Origin: Apophysomyces variabilis
Taxonomy: Eukaryota > Mucoromycota > Mucoromycetes > Mucorales > Mucoraceae
DNA: 64,000 bases
Direction: 5' to 3'
Assembly (NCBI GenBank): GCA_002749535.1
Contig: MZZL01000133.1
Coordinates: forward strand, 163,523-227,522
The notes under the pieces were generated by a model. That model did not search any database, was not told where the DNA came from, and was given only the letters and a program-made list of their open reading frames with translations. Of the stretch, positions 44,554 through 57,595 are shown in pieces (position 1 is the stretch's first letter; each line of letters starts with the position of its first letter). The position numbers were made by a program, and so were the translations under genes.

Positions 44554-47039
44554 TTTACAGAAATATCTTGCTTTTTCTTTCTATACATTGTTACTATTCC
44601 TTTTTTTTCATCTATTGCTATACCCCGAAACACAAATAATCCTCATCTTTATTTCTCTCTCTTTTGTTTTGCACATCACAATCGACGATAATCATAAAGT
44701 AACACATCCATGCACACATACATATCTATGAACACTTTCCAATCGTATTCTTCATATCAATGGTAACACAACCAAAAGGTTCCAAAACGTACCGTCGCCC
44801 CTTTAATGTAACCGAAGCATTCCACCAATAAGCACATTTAAGGGATGAAAGTGTAAATCTTTAACCGGTAAGGTCCATAGCACCAGCAGAAAAGAAATGA
44901 GGCGGATTGCTTATAGGTCCCCAGCAGGGCTCAGTAGGTCTATCAAATGACCATGCACCCACATTGTAGTTTATGCTGATTAGGACAAAATTAGGAAAGT
45001 TTTAGCTATCAAACGCCACGTTCTAGCCAAAAAGGTCGATCCAATGAACTAGAAAAAACGCACATCCATTCTGCCTCAAGATTCTAAAGGGATCCATTCC
45101 CCTAGCCTCCCAATGCCATAATATCATTGTTCAAATGTTGGGTTCACCAAAGTCCGTATGTACTTGTCAAAGGAGCATCTGTGTATTCATTTGATTTTAG
45201 TTTGCGCAACCTCTTGTGCAACGTGATCATCCACCTGCTCCTTCCGGAAACACGGATAGCCCTCTTGCTCGTTTTCCTGTAATTGCCCTTACCAATCTAT
45301 GGTATACATAATTCCTCTTAACCATTCCAAAGGTTATGAATTCGTAGTCATCCTAACGGGTATTTCATAAAGGTGAAATGGCAAAGGATAGATCTGCAAT
45401 CGGTTGCCTCTTTAAATTATGCAAACGATCGTTTGGTTTGTCTATGCAACCTAAACAACTTAATGCAGCTTGGGGCTATTGAGAATCAAAAAAAAATATT
45501 ACATTCATGGGCTTTTGTGTTGGCGCTGTTCATTTCGTATATCTTTCTTGCTCTTTTACGGTAAGATCAAGTATAGAGTTTCCTTCTTTATGGATTATAA
45601 CATCTGATAATGAAAGCAGTCTTAGGCGTATACGAAGCAAGCTACAGTGATCGCCCTTTGATTGCCGTACTACGTTGATTCATAGCCTTGAAATGAATGA
45701 GGGTCAAAAGTTACAGGAACTACGCTAACAATGGAAAACACACTTTTACCGGTTTCCTTTTGTTCCATAGACCACTTCAAGGGATGAAGTGCTTGAAAAC
45801 AGCGAGCAAAGTGGGAATTTTATAAAGGATTATGTATGTTCCACTTGCTGACCAATTCGAAGCCGAGATGATGAATCGTATATACAATTCTTTATTTCCC
45901 ATAAACCAACATTTATTGATATTCAAAGAGCCCAAAAGAATATTTCTCATTACTAAAATAAGGATAACAAGCGAGGATATTACCCTTCAGTGATGAATAA
46001 GCCATAGCGCTCAGCGATTGCAAGCGACATGGACATTGTGCAGTTGTACTGTTTTGTGTCAATAATATACGACCTTCGATGTTTTAAACCTAGGAAAAGG
46101 ATCATGGAGGAAATAGTAAAAGGAAGGAATAACCCAAAGGCGGAGAGGCTGAAGGGATCCAAGACGACTTAAGATATGCCGCCTTTGTTATCCATGTTGT
46201 TTTGCAGAATTACTTGATTTGCGTACAATTGCGTTGACCCTACTGGATAGTTAGGCGACTTGGCACACATATGCCTGTAAAGCTTACTTGCTCTTATACA
46301 GGCTTAGAATGACATTATTGGTGATGGATCACTCAGCCCAGTAACTTCTCTGGCTTATTGTAATAAACCATATGTAAAGTATCCCGAACAGTCGGAAATG
46401 GCTGCATCCTAAACGGGACAAAGACTAGAAAAATGAAAATGGTGCAAACACTTTGCAAATGCCCACACGATGTGCTAGAGTCCAGGATATAACACCAGAA
46501 GCAATCGGCTCACGGAGGTGTGTGCTTCATCGGCCTGCATTATGAGTTCTCCGCCAAGGCACGCCAAGCGTTGAAATAAAATTGCGCTGTAACCCCATCT
46601 AACCATTAAGCCTTTTCTTTTTTATCAAGGCAAATTATACTTTTCAGCTAATGGTTGGAAGGAGGTTCAATAAGCAATAAGTTCCCGTAACGCAAAAGTC
46701 ATGGTTTAAATGATGAGATCATACAGAATAGCAAGTGACACGCCCATTGCTCATCCCGGTGGAACGGCTGCTCAATATAGTGTACGTAGCACGAAGGGGT
46801 AGTAACCGCCCGCACATGTGACTAAGGATGCTTCCATTTTCGGCAAAAATCACCCAAGTCGCCCACTGGGGGGTTTGCGGAGTTTGGTGACAGCTGTCAT
46901 GGGACAAGAGTGATAAGGTCAGCCTTGTCAGAACAAACTCACCCATCCTTTTCTTTTCTTCTCTTTACTCTTCTTCATCTTCTTCTAACTTTCTATCTCT
47001 TCTTTTTCTTCTGCATTTCTTTCTTTCTTGTTTTCTATT
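44554..47039. other. Long intergenic region
   Basis: About 2.5 kb. The beginning is 3' UTR of the acidic-protein gene, and the last 150 bp is the CT-rich leader of the bleomycin hydrolase gene. In between I see no gene, tRNA or repeat. Confidence 0.45.
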
Positions 47040-48956
47040 ATGGGCGCACAACCATCTAAAGAAGCTCCTTCTCAGCTTGATGAGAAACAGGCCGCTGCTG
47101 CTGAATTGCAAATCGCCAGCGCTAAGGAAATGTATTTGACGCAATCTTTGGCCATACTGCATCTAGACGATGATCAGGTGAAAGCCCGATATGCCCAAGT
47201 ATCTTCCGAGTCTCTCCGAAAATTCTCAGAGGACTTTTGGCAAGATCCTAAGAACCGTCTTGCTCTCAACGCTGTCAGGGACAACAACCCTACAGACGTC
47301 GTTGTGAATCATGCATCCAATCTCAAAGATGACCCTATCTTTAATGTCAAGCTGGAACTGGAAGGCGCAGCAACAAACCAACGTTCTAGTGGACGATGCT
47401 GGATATTTGCTGGTATAAATCAGGCATAAAAAAAAAAGTTAGCCAACTCTGTTCTTATCCTTTCTGACGCTGGACATGCCTTAGGTACTAATGTCTTGCG
47501 ACGAGCGGTCATTCAAAAATACAAGCTGAATGACGATTTTGAACTGTCCCAAAGCTATCTCTTCTTCTATGGTAAGTACAGAGAAACATCGTGGTTTTCT
47601 TATTTTGGCTTTTCTGTTATCTAACGTTTGGGTTGTTGCACAATAGATAAATTTGAGAAGGCCAACTGGTTTCTGGAAAATCAGATTGATTTGGCACATG
47701 AAGATGTGAATGATCGTGTGGTACAATACCTGTTACAAAGTCCTGTTGGTGATGGTGGACAGTGGGACATGTTTGTCAACCTTGTTAAGGTAAATTCTTA
47801 TTGATGGTAATAACGGTTATTGGCGTAACTCTAAACTTTAAAAAAACAATTATAGAAATATGGCGTTGTGCCTAAATCTGCTTACCCTGAAAGCTTCTCT
47901 TCTTCTAATTCCAGCCGCCTCAATTGGTTGGTCACTGTTAAACTACGTGAATTCGCCACACGAATCCGCAAGGCGGTCCAAGATGGTGTCAGCAAGAGCA
48001 CTGTTCGTGTGCTGAAGGAAGATATGCTGGAAGAAATTTACCGTATTATGGTGATTTGTCTTGGCGAACCACCCAAGAAGTTTGATTGGGAAACAAAGGA
48101 TAAGAACGACAAGTACGTTGGTGTTCGTAACTTGACTCCTAAGCGATTCTTCGAAGAAATCGTTCAATACCCCGTAAGTCAAGGAGAAAGAGAGACAGAA
48201 AAGAAAACAAGTTGTCCCTTTATCGCGGCGCTAACGGTAACCCTTTTTTTTTTTTCTTTTTTGGTCAGATTGAGAACACCTTGTCGTTGATCAATGATCC
48301 TCGTAACCCAACGTCGCGCCTCTATACCGTTGACCGTCTTGGCAATGTTGTTGGAGGCTCGCCTATCCGTTATGTTAATGTAGAGATCTCTACCATTAAG
48401 CAGTTGGCGATCAACGTCTTGAAGTCAGGAACTCCTGTGTGGTTCGGATGTGATGTTGGTACGTTGATTTCCTCTTTAAGCACGCTTCGGTTTTGTATAT
48501 CGTATAAATAACCCATGGTATGATAGGCCAATACTCGAGCAGCAAAGTTGCTGTCATGGATACAAAGATCTACGACTACAGTCTTGCCTTTAACGTAGAC
48601 TTTAAGCTGACGAAGGAACAGCGATTGTTGTACGGTGAAAGTCAGATGACTCATGCCATGGTGTTCACTGGCGTACATCTTGATGAGAAGGGTGCTCCAG
48701 TGCGCTGGCGAGTTGAGAACTCTTGGGGTGCTGATTCTGGTGACAAAGGTTACTGGGTCATGAGCGATGCCTGGTTCTCTGAGTTTGTGTACCAGGTAAG
48801 ACGATGGTGACCATCCTGTTGTATACGGTATTGACAATGAATGATTAGGTTGTCCTCGAAAAGTCGGCTATCCCACGCAAACTAGTCGCTCTTCTTGATA
48901 CGGAACCCGTGGTCCTTCCTGCCTATGATCCCATGGGTGCATTGGCATCTGTGTAA
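47040..48956 (+). CDS. LAP3: Bleomycin hydrolase / cysteine aminopeptidase (peptidase C1B)
   Basis: Seven exons: 47040-47412, 47485-47571, 47647-47789, 47856-48173, 48269-48458, 48527-48795 and 48849-48956; 495 aa. The catalytic triad is visible: Cys in SSGRCWIFAG (about residue 121), His in MTHAMVFTG and Asn in RVENSWG. The enzyme family forms a hexameric barrel with self-limiting aminopeptidase activity, hydrolyses bleomycin and homocysteine thiolactone and trims peptides in the cytosol. The yeast enzyme (Lap3/Gal6) also binds DNA. The N-terminus MGAQPSK fits the N-myristoylation pattern (Gly2, Ser6), which is not typical of yeast Lap3. The C-terminus lacks the arm ending seen in yeast, closing at MGALASV. 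Confidence 0.93.
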
Positions 48957-51758
48957 TCTTGTAGCCCTTTGCTGAAAACAGCTTTTTGCTACACATATTT
49001 ATTGAATAGGAGCGCATTTGATTAGGAATGACAATGGATCTTCGTGTAAATAATAAAGTCTACGTGGACTCCTAAAGTATTCTTAGCAACTGGAAAGTTT
49101 TGCTGCAAATCGTAATGGCGGTATGTGTCTATGAATAATAGTGCGGGTTGATCCATGCGGAAAGACATGGCCCAAGCTCCGTTTTAATGTGCGGTACAAT
49201 TCCTGTATATTTCGTTTCAACAATAAAATGGGCAAGCGAACATAGGATGATTTGTCGTTTAATTCCTCGAGTTATTGCTACACTCAAGACCTCTTATTCA
49301 ATTTGTTCTTGTTCATTATGTTATGCACACTTATCACTCGGGATTTGCGATTTCAAGCAGGATACAACAAGTGATTTTGCTAATCTAGTGTGGCTTACAG
49401 GTACTCCACCTAGGTATTACTTCTGCAAGCCATGAGTAGTAAAATCTGCTATGGTATGGTTTGTTGCACTCAAGCTTACATATCTATAAGAAAATATGTA
49501 GAAAGTCGCATTAGTCAGAGTCATTGTCGAGAAGAAATTGCTTGTCCTTAGGAATGAATAACTTCTCCGAAGTGTTCTAGGCAATGTGATTCGATTTAGC
49601 GCAAAAGTATCAGTTACAGTGCACACTCGTGCTACTCGTTCTTGATTCAGGGGATTAGGAGCGGTTCCTGAGAGCCCATCTAAAACCCTAAGGCACCAGA
49701 ATAGCGTCCTCCCGAAAAGCCCTTCAGCCGCCTATCGTCCGCCTTGGTATACGTCAAGCATCATTTATTATTACTAGCGTAAAAGCTCCAAAAAACTCGG
49801 CAATAGACTCGGGAAACTATCTCGAGTACATTGTGTCATAACTGAGCGTTTACCAAAATGTCCTTGCTTTTTCCCGTGAGACTTCATATTGCTGTTCTTA
49901 GGTTCATTTAATTCTATCAGACCAAGAAAAAAATACATAGCGGCAATGTCTAAGATCTCATCGACCCAACGTATTTTGAAGAAGCTGCCAGATAATCCTT
50001 TTGTATCTAAAAGTAATGTCGTAGAGCCAAAAAAAAATACACAAGGCCAAACTATCTCTCGTAATTTATTTCCTAACACCCTCATAGTCTAGTTTTGAGA
50101 ATGTGTGGAATAATCGAGCAAACTTGTGAAAAACGAAATAAGAATAAGCCTAGCAATCACGAAAACGTGTCTTTGTTAAAACCTGATTTCCAGGATTCGG
50201 ATTTCTTTGTGCCGACCCTGAAGAAGACGAACGAACCGCATCATTTCTTGGCTTACAAGAAATCGAAGAAGACGATGTTTGAGATTAGGTCATCATAAAC
50301 CATGTTCTACGGAATCAATGAGCTTTAGAAAGTTTTATGATAAAATGATTTTACCGATTCTGCCAGGGACAAAGAAAGTGTACTGTTTATTGAACGTATT
50401 TTTTACGCTACTCTAAATAAATTTTGCATCCATGCAATCCTTAACTTTTCGCTAAAAGGGATAGAAATATGCGTCATTAGTAAATGGGATTATGCGGGAA
50501 ATATATTTTGCTTACCTCAACTTAGTCCTCCAGTGGACACAAACTTTATTCGAGCAGCGTAAAACAATGTTTAGGGTTAGTAAATGGAAGGTTAGCTTGA
50601 CGCCTTTTTTACTTTACCCCCGAAGGATATTCCCGTGGGGACGGGGACCTACGCTGCATCTCGGCCAGGTGGGTCGTGGTGGACAAAACTATGATGGCGT
50701 AGAATCGGCCATGTTAGATGTAGCACTGCAGAGGACTTGAGGCGATACAGCGTATGGCGGGCCTTATTGTGAGGCACAACAAAGAATAAACTTAGTTCTG
50801 TAAGTATACACATTAAAAAGTACTTACTTGTACAAAAGTAGGGAGCACTGAAAAGTCAGTGATGGTTCGGAACAGAGATCGTGCAGTCTAAATAGATAAA
50901 CAACAAATATCAGTACGTTGATATATGGTATATTAGCGTTTTTTTTTACCCAAAGAAGATAAAAAAACTTAAAACCGAGAAAAGATTAAGACTATATCGA
51001 TAGAAAGCCAAAAAGTACGAAGAGGATAGATCAGAGAGAGGAGAGAAAAGAAAATTTGGGATGCGATGTTTGAAAGAGAGGATAACTGAAAAGAAAATAG
51101 AGGTTTTCCTATAGATATTGGTTTTGTTGGATCTAGCTATATCATAATAGGAAACAATTAACGGGATTAGACTATAGTTTGTAACAAAGATTCTCATGCA
51201 TCTGACAATGAGCTAAAAACTAGAAGCAAGCCATAATATCAGAAGAGAGAAAACTACGAGGACAGTTACTGAACTAACAACAACTTGAACTCTGCTTTTT
51301 AAGATAGGAACTTACCAGAAGACATGGATCTCTTCAGGATTAGAGCAATAATTTGTCGTCAAGCATTTCGGATCTAAAATAAGACATAAAGTCCCCTTGT
51401 TTGTTTATCAATAACAAGTCTAGTGTATAATAAGGAAAACAAAGGACAGAAATGCATTCAAAAATTGTGTACCCTATATAACCTTCAGACTTCTCTAAAA
51501 GCTTTATACAAGAGATTGATGGAAAAGGGATCTAATAGGTTATAAAAAGTCATCTGAAATAAGGTTGAAATTTTGGACGGGATTATTGCTTCATGTTAAG
51601 CATAACTCTTACACAAACGATATTGACAAGGAATGGATTCTATCAAGGGATAAAGGTATTACTTTTCTTTGTCATATGTATAGATGATCAATGGTTACCA
51701 AAGGTATAATATATGCATTTATCAATATAACGAGCGTTGAAGGAATATTTTGATAATA
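48957..51758. other. Long gene-poor region
   Basis: About 2.8 kb after the peptidase gene. Several 60-100 codon open frames, none with recognisable features. It probably contains decayed mobile sequence, judging by what follows. Nothing else supported. Confidence 0.4.
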
Positions 51759-51860
51759 TGTGTTCCGTCAAAAATAACGTGTTTCCATTAACAGTGACTT
51801 TCGTTATCTTGGAATACCGACTACTGCACCTCTTTTCTGAATCAGAGCTCTATTTTGGGT
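51759..51860 (-). repeat. Short block related to the HET-flank repeat
   Basis: Resembles the core of 1600-1690 and of 59190-59280, sharing AACGTGTTTCCATT and CAGAGCTCTAT-type blocks. It lies directly before the transposase fragment. Confidence 0.45.
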
Positions 51861-51889
51861 ATTTTGGGGAGTTCACTTGGCACTGCATT

Positions 51890-52417
51890 GGTTATGTCAT
51901 TGGAGAGAGAACCAGAGTCATTGTTGTCCGTTATTGCAAATACAGGAATGTGGTTGACGTCAAAAGTAGAAGTAGAAGAAGAAGAGGAGAAAAGAACTGG
52001 GTGATCAAAATGGATTCACATGGAAACCTTTAAGTGGCACTGGGGAAAAGGGCAGGCTTTCTGTGTGTGTCAAACCATGTTGTGAACGAACTTCTGCCTG
52101 CCAAGAAACTTTGTCTATCAGGCAATCACAAAAGATTGGATTGCCACGGAATGAACGGTTATTATCTTGTCATGGATATTGCGCCCATCCATACGCCAGT
52201 CAAGGTTAAGCAATTGGTCGAAGAAAGAGGATACAAATGTCTCTACCTTTCTCCCTACTCTCCCTTTCTCAACCCAATAGAAGAGTTTTGGGCCAAAGTG
52301 AAGGCTGGGGTAAGAAGGGAGCCCTTACGAGTTGACGATAACCTTCAAGAGCGTATTGTTCAAGCAGCGCAAAAAGTAAAGCGCTCAGACTGTCAAGAAT
52401 GGATCAGAACACTCTGA
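51890..52417 (+). pseudogene. IS630/Tc1-superfamily (DDE) transposase fragment
   Basis: The last about 90 residues are clear: YYLVMDIAPIHTPVKVKQL (second catalytic Asp, with Ile in place of the usual Asn), ERGYKCLYLSPYSPFLNPIEEFWAKVK split over that stretch with the third acidic residue (NPIEEFW), and SDCQEWIR at the end. The preceding 100 codons, in another frame (to 52033), look like the degraded middle of the same enzyme. The DNA-binding N-terminus is missing. The fragment is not autonomous. Confidence 0.8.
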
Positions 52418-52846
52418 GAGCTTTTCCGTTAGATGCAAAAATAGAGAACCACTTCTTTAAATAAACTCGTCTTGCTGTGGTTTGAAACGAACTATCTCAG
52501 TAACTAGTGAACATGGACACGACTGTACGCAAAGAAGGGTAGTCTGACCGCAAATATTTTCGTCCAATCATACAAAAAGCATTTTCTGGATTCCGCATAA
52601 ACTTGAATCCCAGTCTGCAAATATAAAATAGAAACACGCAGACAAATAGGAAAAACACAGTAAATAGAGAAGATATCACCTTTTATAATCTCTTATTTTA
52701 TTATCTCATGGTTTCCCTGATCCCCTGAAAGTTTAAACCGATCAACTACGTTATAGTGATTTGGAATAAAATTAAGATCAAGAGAAATGACAAATACCCC
52801 CCCTCAAGAAAAATGTCGTAGTACAAACCATCAGCCAATCACGCTT
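52418..52846. other. Intergenic
   Basis: No gene seen between the transposase fragment and the hairpin. Confidence 0.4.
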
Positions 52847-52885
52847 AAGCACCGAAGAAGGCAAGTCTTGCTTCTCTCGGTGTTT
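52847..52885. repeat. Imperfect inverted repeat (hairpin)
   Basis: AAGCACCGAAGAAGGCAAG and, after a few bases, its near complement (reads AAACACCGAGAGAAGCAAG on the other strand). It could be an RNA hairpin, a miniature-element end or chance. Confidence 0.5.
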
Positions 52886-53180
52886 GTCCAAAAAAGATCG
52901 AATCTCCAAGAAGTTCTCATCTACCGCACTTTACCTTTTGTCTTTTAACCGATTCCCTTTTCTATCACCGTACCGAGAAGATTACATAATTTAGAATAGA
53001 AAAAAGATATAAATATCCATGAGATCAACGAAGAATAAAACATCATCTTATCCACTTATTTTTATTGTGATTCTATTGTTCACTATCTTTGTCTCGTCTT
53101 TTCCTGGCCATTGGATTACCAGCTCAAGGATACGGCGACGACACAAAAAAGAAAAAAAAAGGGAAGAAAAATTGTAAAAA

Positions 53181-53254
53181 TGATTCCTGCCAGATTCGAA
53201 CTGGCGACCGTCTGTGTGTTAGACAGACGTGATAACCAACTACACCAAGGAATC
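53181..53254 (-). tRNA. tRNA-Val (AAC)
   Basis: 74 nt without intron on the minus strand. The acceptor stem GATTCCT pairs with AGGAATC, the discriminator is A, the anticodon stem TCTGT/ACAGA encloses CTAACAC with anticodon AAC, and the T-arm has GTTCGAATC. D-loop GGTTATC-type sequence is present. CCA is not encoded, as expected in eukaryotes. Confidence 0.93.
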
Positions 53255-53397
53255 GGCTGATATTGACACGATGTGTTGTATATTTTTTCCGGCCGTACAC
53301 AGGACCAACATAACATGGAATTGGCATCGAAATCACAGGAAATGTCCAGAGTATTCACGATGAACAGATTTACGTACACAACAATTACACCGGTTGT

Positions 53398-53421
53398 AGT
53401 GCACCTAAGTGGGGTGCACTG
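53398..53421. repeat. Perfect 8-bp inverted repeat
   Basis: AGTGCACC, a short loop, then GGTGCACT, with TATAAAA about 70 bp later near 53486. It might mark the end of a degraded LTR, but no target-site duplication was found. Confidence 0.4.
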
Positions 53422-54046
53422 AGAGGGGGTGCGCGAGCGGAAAACGAAAACGACCGAACAATCCTGAAGTTAACAATGCAGTGTATAAAACCGGGTGTAA
53501 CACGTCGTAATAAATTACACACGACATCTGTCTCTCAAGTACATCCATGGACCTTACCTATCGACACAATTTCGTCTTTTGTATCTTTTGTTATCGTCAT
53601 TTTTCTATTGGTAGTCTTAATATGTCTTTGGCCTTAGGACAAACTTAGTTTTCTTGAAGGCAATGGAAATAAATATAGTGGGATCCGATAGGAAAAACCA
53701 CAGCGAATTTTACCACACCTTTTCTGCTTAATCGAACAAGTGGCATTCTATGCTTAGATTGCACTTATTCAGTTGGTTGTCTTTTTTTTTGTATCTTCCC
53801 TTTGTAAACCTCTTTATTGTTGTTTCGCTTTAGCTGTTGTTGAGTTATTGTTGTCATTGGATCATCGGACGATCATTGAAACAAGTAACTAGCAATAGGC
53901 TTATCGTGTCATATTTTGTATTGCCTTTTGAGATCCTATTTCATTGTACCCTTCTGCCACCGCTTAGTATATCTATTTTATCGAAATCTTTTTCTTGTCT
54001 GTATACCTTTTCTAGTGTTGGTTCTGCAAACGTCTTTTATTATCCC
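53422..54046. other. Intergenic
   Basis: No gene seen up to the left end of the hAT element. Confidence 0.4.
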
Positions 54047-54535
54047 TAGGGCATGAAATGGGTTGGGCCAATCTGGGCTGGGCCAATCTGGGCTGGGCCA
54101 ATTTGGGTTGGGTCAATTTGGGCCAGGTTATAACTGGGCCGGGCCATAACTGGGCTGGGCCAATATATTGACCCAAGGCCCATTGGGCCATCTTATCTGG
54201 GTCAAAGGTATGGCCCAAGGCCCATTGGGCCACTTTATATGGGCCTAAGTTTCACCCGGAGCCCATTGGGGTCCCCTTTTGAAGGCTTAGACTAAGTTTT
54301 AATAAATCAGGTTGAAAATGTAATCTAGTAGGAACAAGATGATTAGAACAAATGCTAATCAGCGACATCTCATGTCATTGCAAACATAATTTGGTAAATG
54401 TCAACCTAAGTTGCATTTATTATATGAGAAGGCATTAAAGAATATATAAAGAAATGGTTTAAAGCAATAATAAAAAAAAAGAGCACTGAATAAAGAAGAA
54501 ATAAATATAAAAAAGAAAACAGGGCGATGACAGCA

Positions 54536-56998
54536 TTAGTACAATTGTGAGCGAATTCGATCTTTTTCCAGCATGCATGCGCGGATTGTCTCTACATTCA
54601 ACGATGATCGGTTCTGTGAAACAAGATTTCTTCCACCAGAAAACACACGTTCAACCGGCACACTAGACCCTATTCAAGTGTTCAATACAGAGCTATCAGA
54701 ATGATCACTAAAGATTGACTATACCTGGGATTGCTAAGTAATCACGCGCTATACGGGAGAGCACTGGGTAAACTGATCTTCTGTCGCGCCACCACAACAA
54801 TGGAGTTTTTGTCATTTCTTTTTCTTTTTTAAGGTAATCGTCGAGTTCAGTGTTTTTGTTTTTCTTTTTCAACGCCATGCTACTGCTTTCCCCGTACATA
54901 TGCTTCATGAAATCGTCCAGATCATTTTCAAAACTAGGATTGGTTGATTGATACAAGCTTTCATCAGATGCCATAGGAACATCATCAGTGTCATCATACA
55001 AAATAAATGGCTTGTATTCATCGTAGACAGTCTGACATTGATCAATGCAAAAGTCAATCCATTCAGTGCCCCAGTCATGCATACGGTAATAATCAGTTTT
55101 CAAACGTGGGTCAAGGACTAAAAGAAAAATACAGTATAATCAGTTGAAGTGCTGCATAAAAGCGTGAACTTACTTGTAGCAACTGAGCAGATGGGCGAAA
55201 GGTCAGTTTTGCAGTAATATTTTTTCAATTTCACAAAGCAAGATTCAGCAGCAGCGGCGAGTTCACTTGAAGACGATTGGTATACATCCAACTTGTCCAT
55301 CATCGCGTTGTAAGCAGGGATGACAGCATTAATTGTTGGATACTTCGATGCAGATAAAAATGTTGTTATTTTTTGAAAAATCTTTAAAATGGGATGGTTA
55401 AACAATTGTCAAATGTAGAAATACTTGTACTTACAGAAAATAAGTCTGAAAAGTCGGCCAACAAGTCCCATTCACAGTCACTTAGTTGGAACGTACCCAT
55501 TGTTCTTTTTTCGGTGGTCACTAGAATCATTAATGGCATTTTCAACTTGATGGCATTGTCAATCATCTCCACGGTCGAGTTCCATCGTGTCTTGCAGTCA
55601 AGAGTGAGTTGAATAGATGGACAGTTTGGAGTAGCTTTGATATATGTCTCAAGTTGTTCACGCCATTTAACCGATAAATGAATTGTACGAACCAGACACC
55701 GGAGCTAAACAATATATTTTCCTGGTTTGTTATTCCAAGACTTATAAACTAAACAAGAGGCACAATTACCTTGTTGATCGTGTTTGTAATGCCAACATTC
55801 TCTGAAACTTCAACGGATGTAGTTTCTTCATGGCCAGACAGTACATTCAGACTTTTGAGAGCATCTTGTACACCAAGGTTGATGATGTGGGCAATACAAC
55901 GATGATGTTGCTTGGCTGCGTTGAACTGAACTCCACGGTTTTTCCACTCGCATTCAAGAACTGCCATCATTGTATCGTTGTTTGTAGCATTGTCAGTCGT
56001 GATGGCAAGAATCTATAGTATATTTAAAATGCTGATCATAGTACTTGTATTCTTACCTTTGTTGCGATGTTTAACTCGTCCATTGAGTTCATGAACACAT
56101 TAGCCAAGTTTTCTCCAGTATGTATACCAGTTATTGGTATAAAATCCAGTAGTACATCTTGAAGTTCCCAGTTATCATCAACATAATGGCCAGTTACTCC
56201 AAGAAACGAATGATAGTTTGGCGAAGTCCAAACGTCCAGTGTGATTGATAGTTTTGCGTCAAGATCCTAAATATTATTAGAGTCATTTATGTCATACAAG
56301 CTAATACTCACATTGAGTTTTTTTTTCAGAAGCATACGACCATCCTCAAAGCTTTGGACGATGTCGTTTCGAATTGTTTTACCAGACACAAGAACAGCAT
56401 TGGGTTGCAAGGTGTTGATCAAACTATGGAAATGAATAGAGTCGACTTCAGAGAATGGTTGATCATTGGCAACTATCCATTGCGCAAGTTTTTTTCGAAA
56501 GTCATTCTGGTCAAAGGGCTTAGGCTGCGAGCTAAAAAAAATAAGGATGTACATAAGTACAGCATGAAATATAAGGTGTAGCTCACCTGTTAAAGTATTT
56601 GTTCAGGCCTGTTGTTGTTCGACCCATTGCACTGGTGTGCTCCTTGTGATGTTTGTTTTTCAAATGCAACAATGCTTGTTTGGTACTTCCACCATGGCAA
56701 TTGACGATGACTTCTGTATTTTTTCTAATTACTCTAGTAAGAATCCAGAGACATAATGGTAATTGTAAACGTACCCTTCACACAACTTGCATTGAGCACG
56801 TTTTACTTGCTCTGTCCATTCTAGCTTTTTGAAGAACTGCCATACAATACTTGTTGTTTGTTTTCGCTTTTGTCCAGTACGTGGTGATGCTGATGATTCT
56901 GAAACGGAGATGCTTTGAATGTCATCAGTTAAAGTACTTGGAGCTCCAGCAAGTGAGAAAGAATCACCGATGGAGTTTACTTCTTCATGAAAGGACAT
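54536..56998 (-). CDS. hAT transposase with BED zinc finger, apparently intact
   Basis: Nine exons (minus): 56775-56998, 56587-56733, 56312-56531, 56057-56266, 55770-56012, 55435-55704, 55174-55381, 54725-55117 and 54536-54669; 682 aa, with every intron GT-AG and the frame kept throughout. A BED-type finger spans exons 1-2: CKLC and HLKNKHHKEH. The hAT core shows SITLDVWTSPNYHSFLGVTGH, ITTDNATNND and HHRCIAHIINL, with catalytic acidic residues in the LDVW and TDNA blocks. The C-terminal dimerisation region has LLWWRDRRSVYPVLSRIARDYL, split here, and VPVERVFSGGRNLVSQNRSSL. Complete domains suggest recent activity. This is one of the few mobile genes in the window that could still be functional. 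Confidence 0.88.
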
Positions 56999-57099
56999 TC
57001 TTGCAATTGTGCTTGAGAAAAAAATAGAAAAAACAGAGAAACGGAAAAAAAATAAATGGAGAAATATAAAAACAGGCTAACGTAAAGAAGAAAAAGAAA

Positions 57100-57180
57100 A
57101 ATGGAGAAAACAGAAAAACAGAAAAACAGAAAAACAGAAAAACAGAAAAATAGAAAAACAGAAAAACAGAAAAAGAAAAG
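57100..57180 (-). repeat. Octamer tandem array in the hAT transposase leader
   Basis: About nine copies of AGAAAAAC upstream of the transposase ATG (minus strand), following other A-rich sequence. It probably arose by slippage. Confidence 0.85.
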
Positions 57181-57595
57181 ACCACCTTTGCCTTTACTCT
57201 CCCAACCTTACTATGTTTAAGAAAAAGAAAAGAAAAGGATAAAGATAAAGAAGAACAAGAGAGCAAAATAAATAAAAAAATTTTTTTTTCAGTCACAAAA
57301 GAGAACGTGTTCCTTAGTAATAAAGTTAATAACTTGCATGATAAGCCCAAAGGTGTTTAAAGGGCCCATGGGCCCTTCAAAGGCCCATGGGAAAGTGGGA
57401 AAATGGGAAAATGGGACTCAATCTGGGCCGGGTCAATCTGGGCCGGGTTAATCTGGGCTGGGCCTATATATTGGCCCAGTTCCCATTGGGCCATAAAATT
57501 TGGGCCCGATGTATGGACCAAGTCCCGGTGGGCCGGGCTGAACTGGGCCGGGCTTCGGGCTTTCCCGGCCCACATTCAAGCCTTAATTTTCCCTA

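Larger units (their letters stand above)
54047..57595. mobile_element. hAT-family DNA transposon
   Basis: Bounded by TAGGG at 54047 and its complement CCCTA ending at 57595. The first 25-30 bp from each end are only partly alike (TAGGG, then a TGAA.TG block, then GGGCC). Subterminal regions are packed with TGGGCTGGGCC-type motifs, and an 80-bp block is present in the same orientation at both ends (54151-54231 and 57454-57534). One transposase gene lies inside on the minus strand. No 8-bp target duplication was found at these limits (ATTATCCC against ACGTGTAC), so the exact ends may be a little different or one end has been rearranged. Confidence 0.85.
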
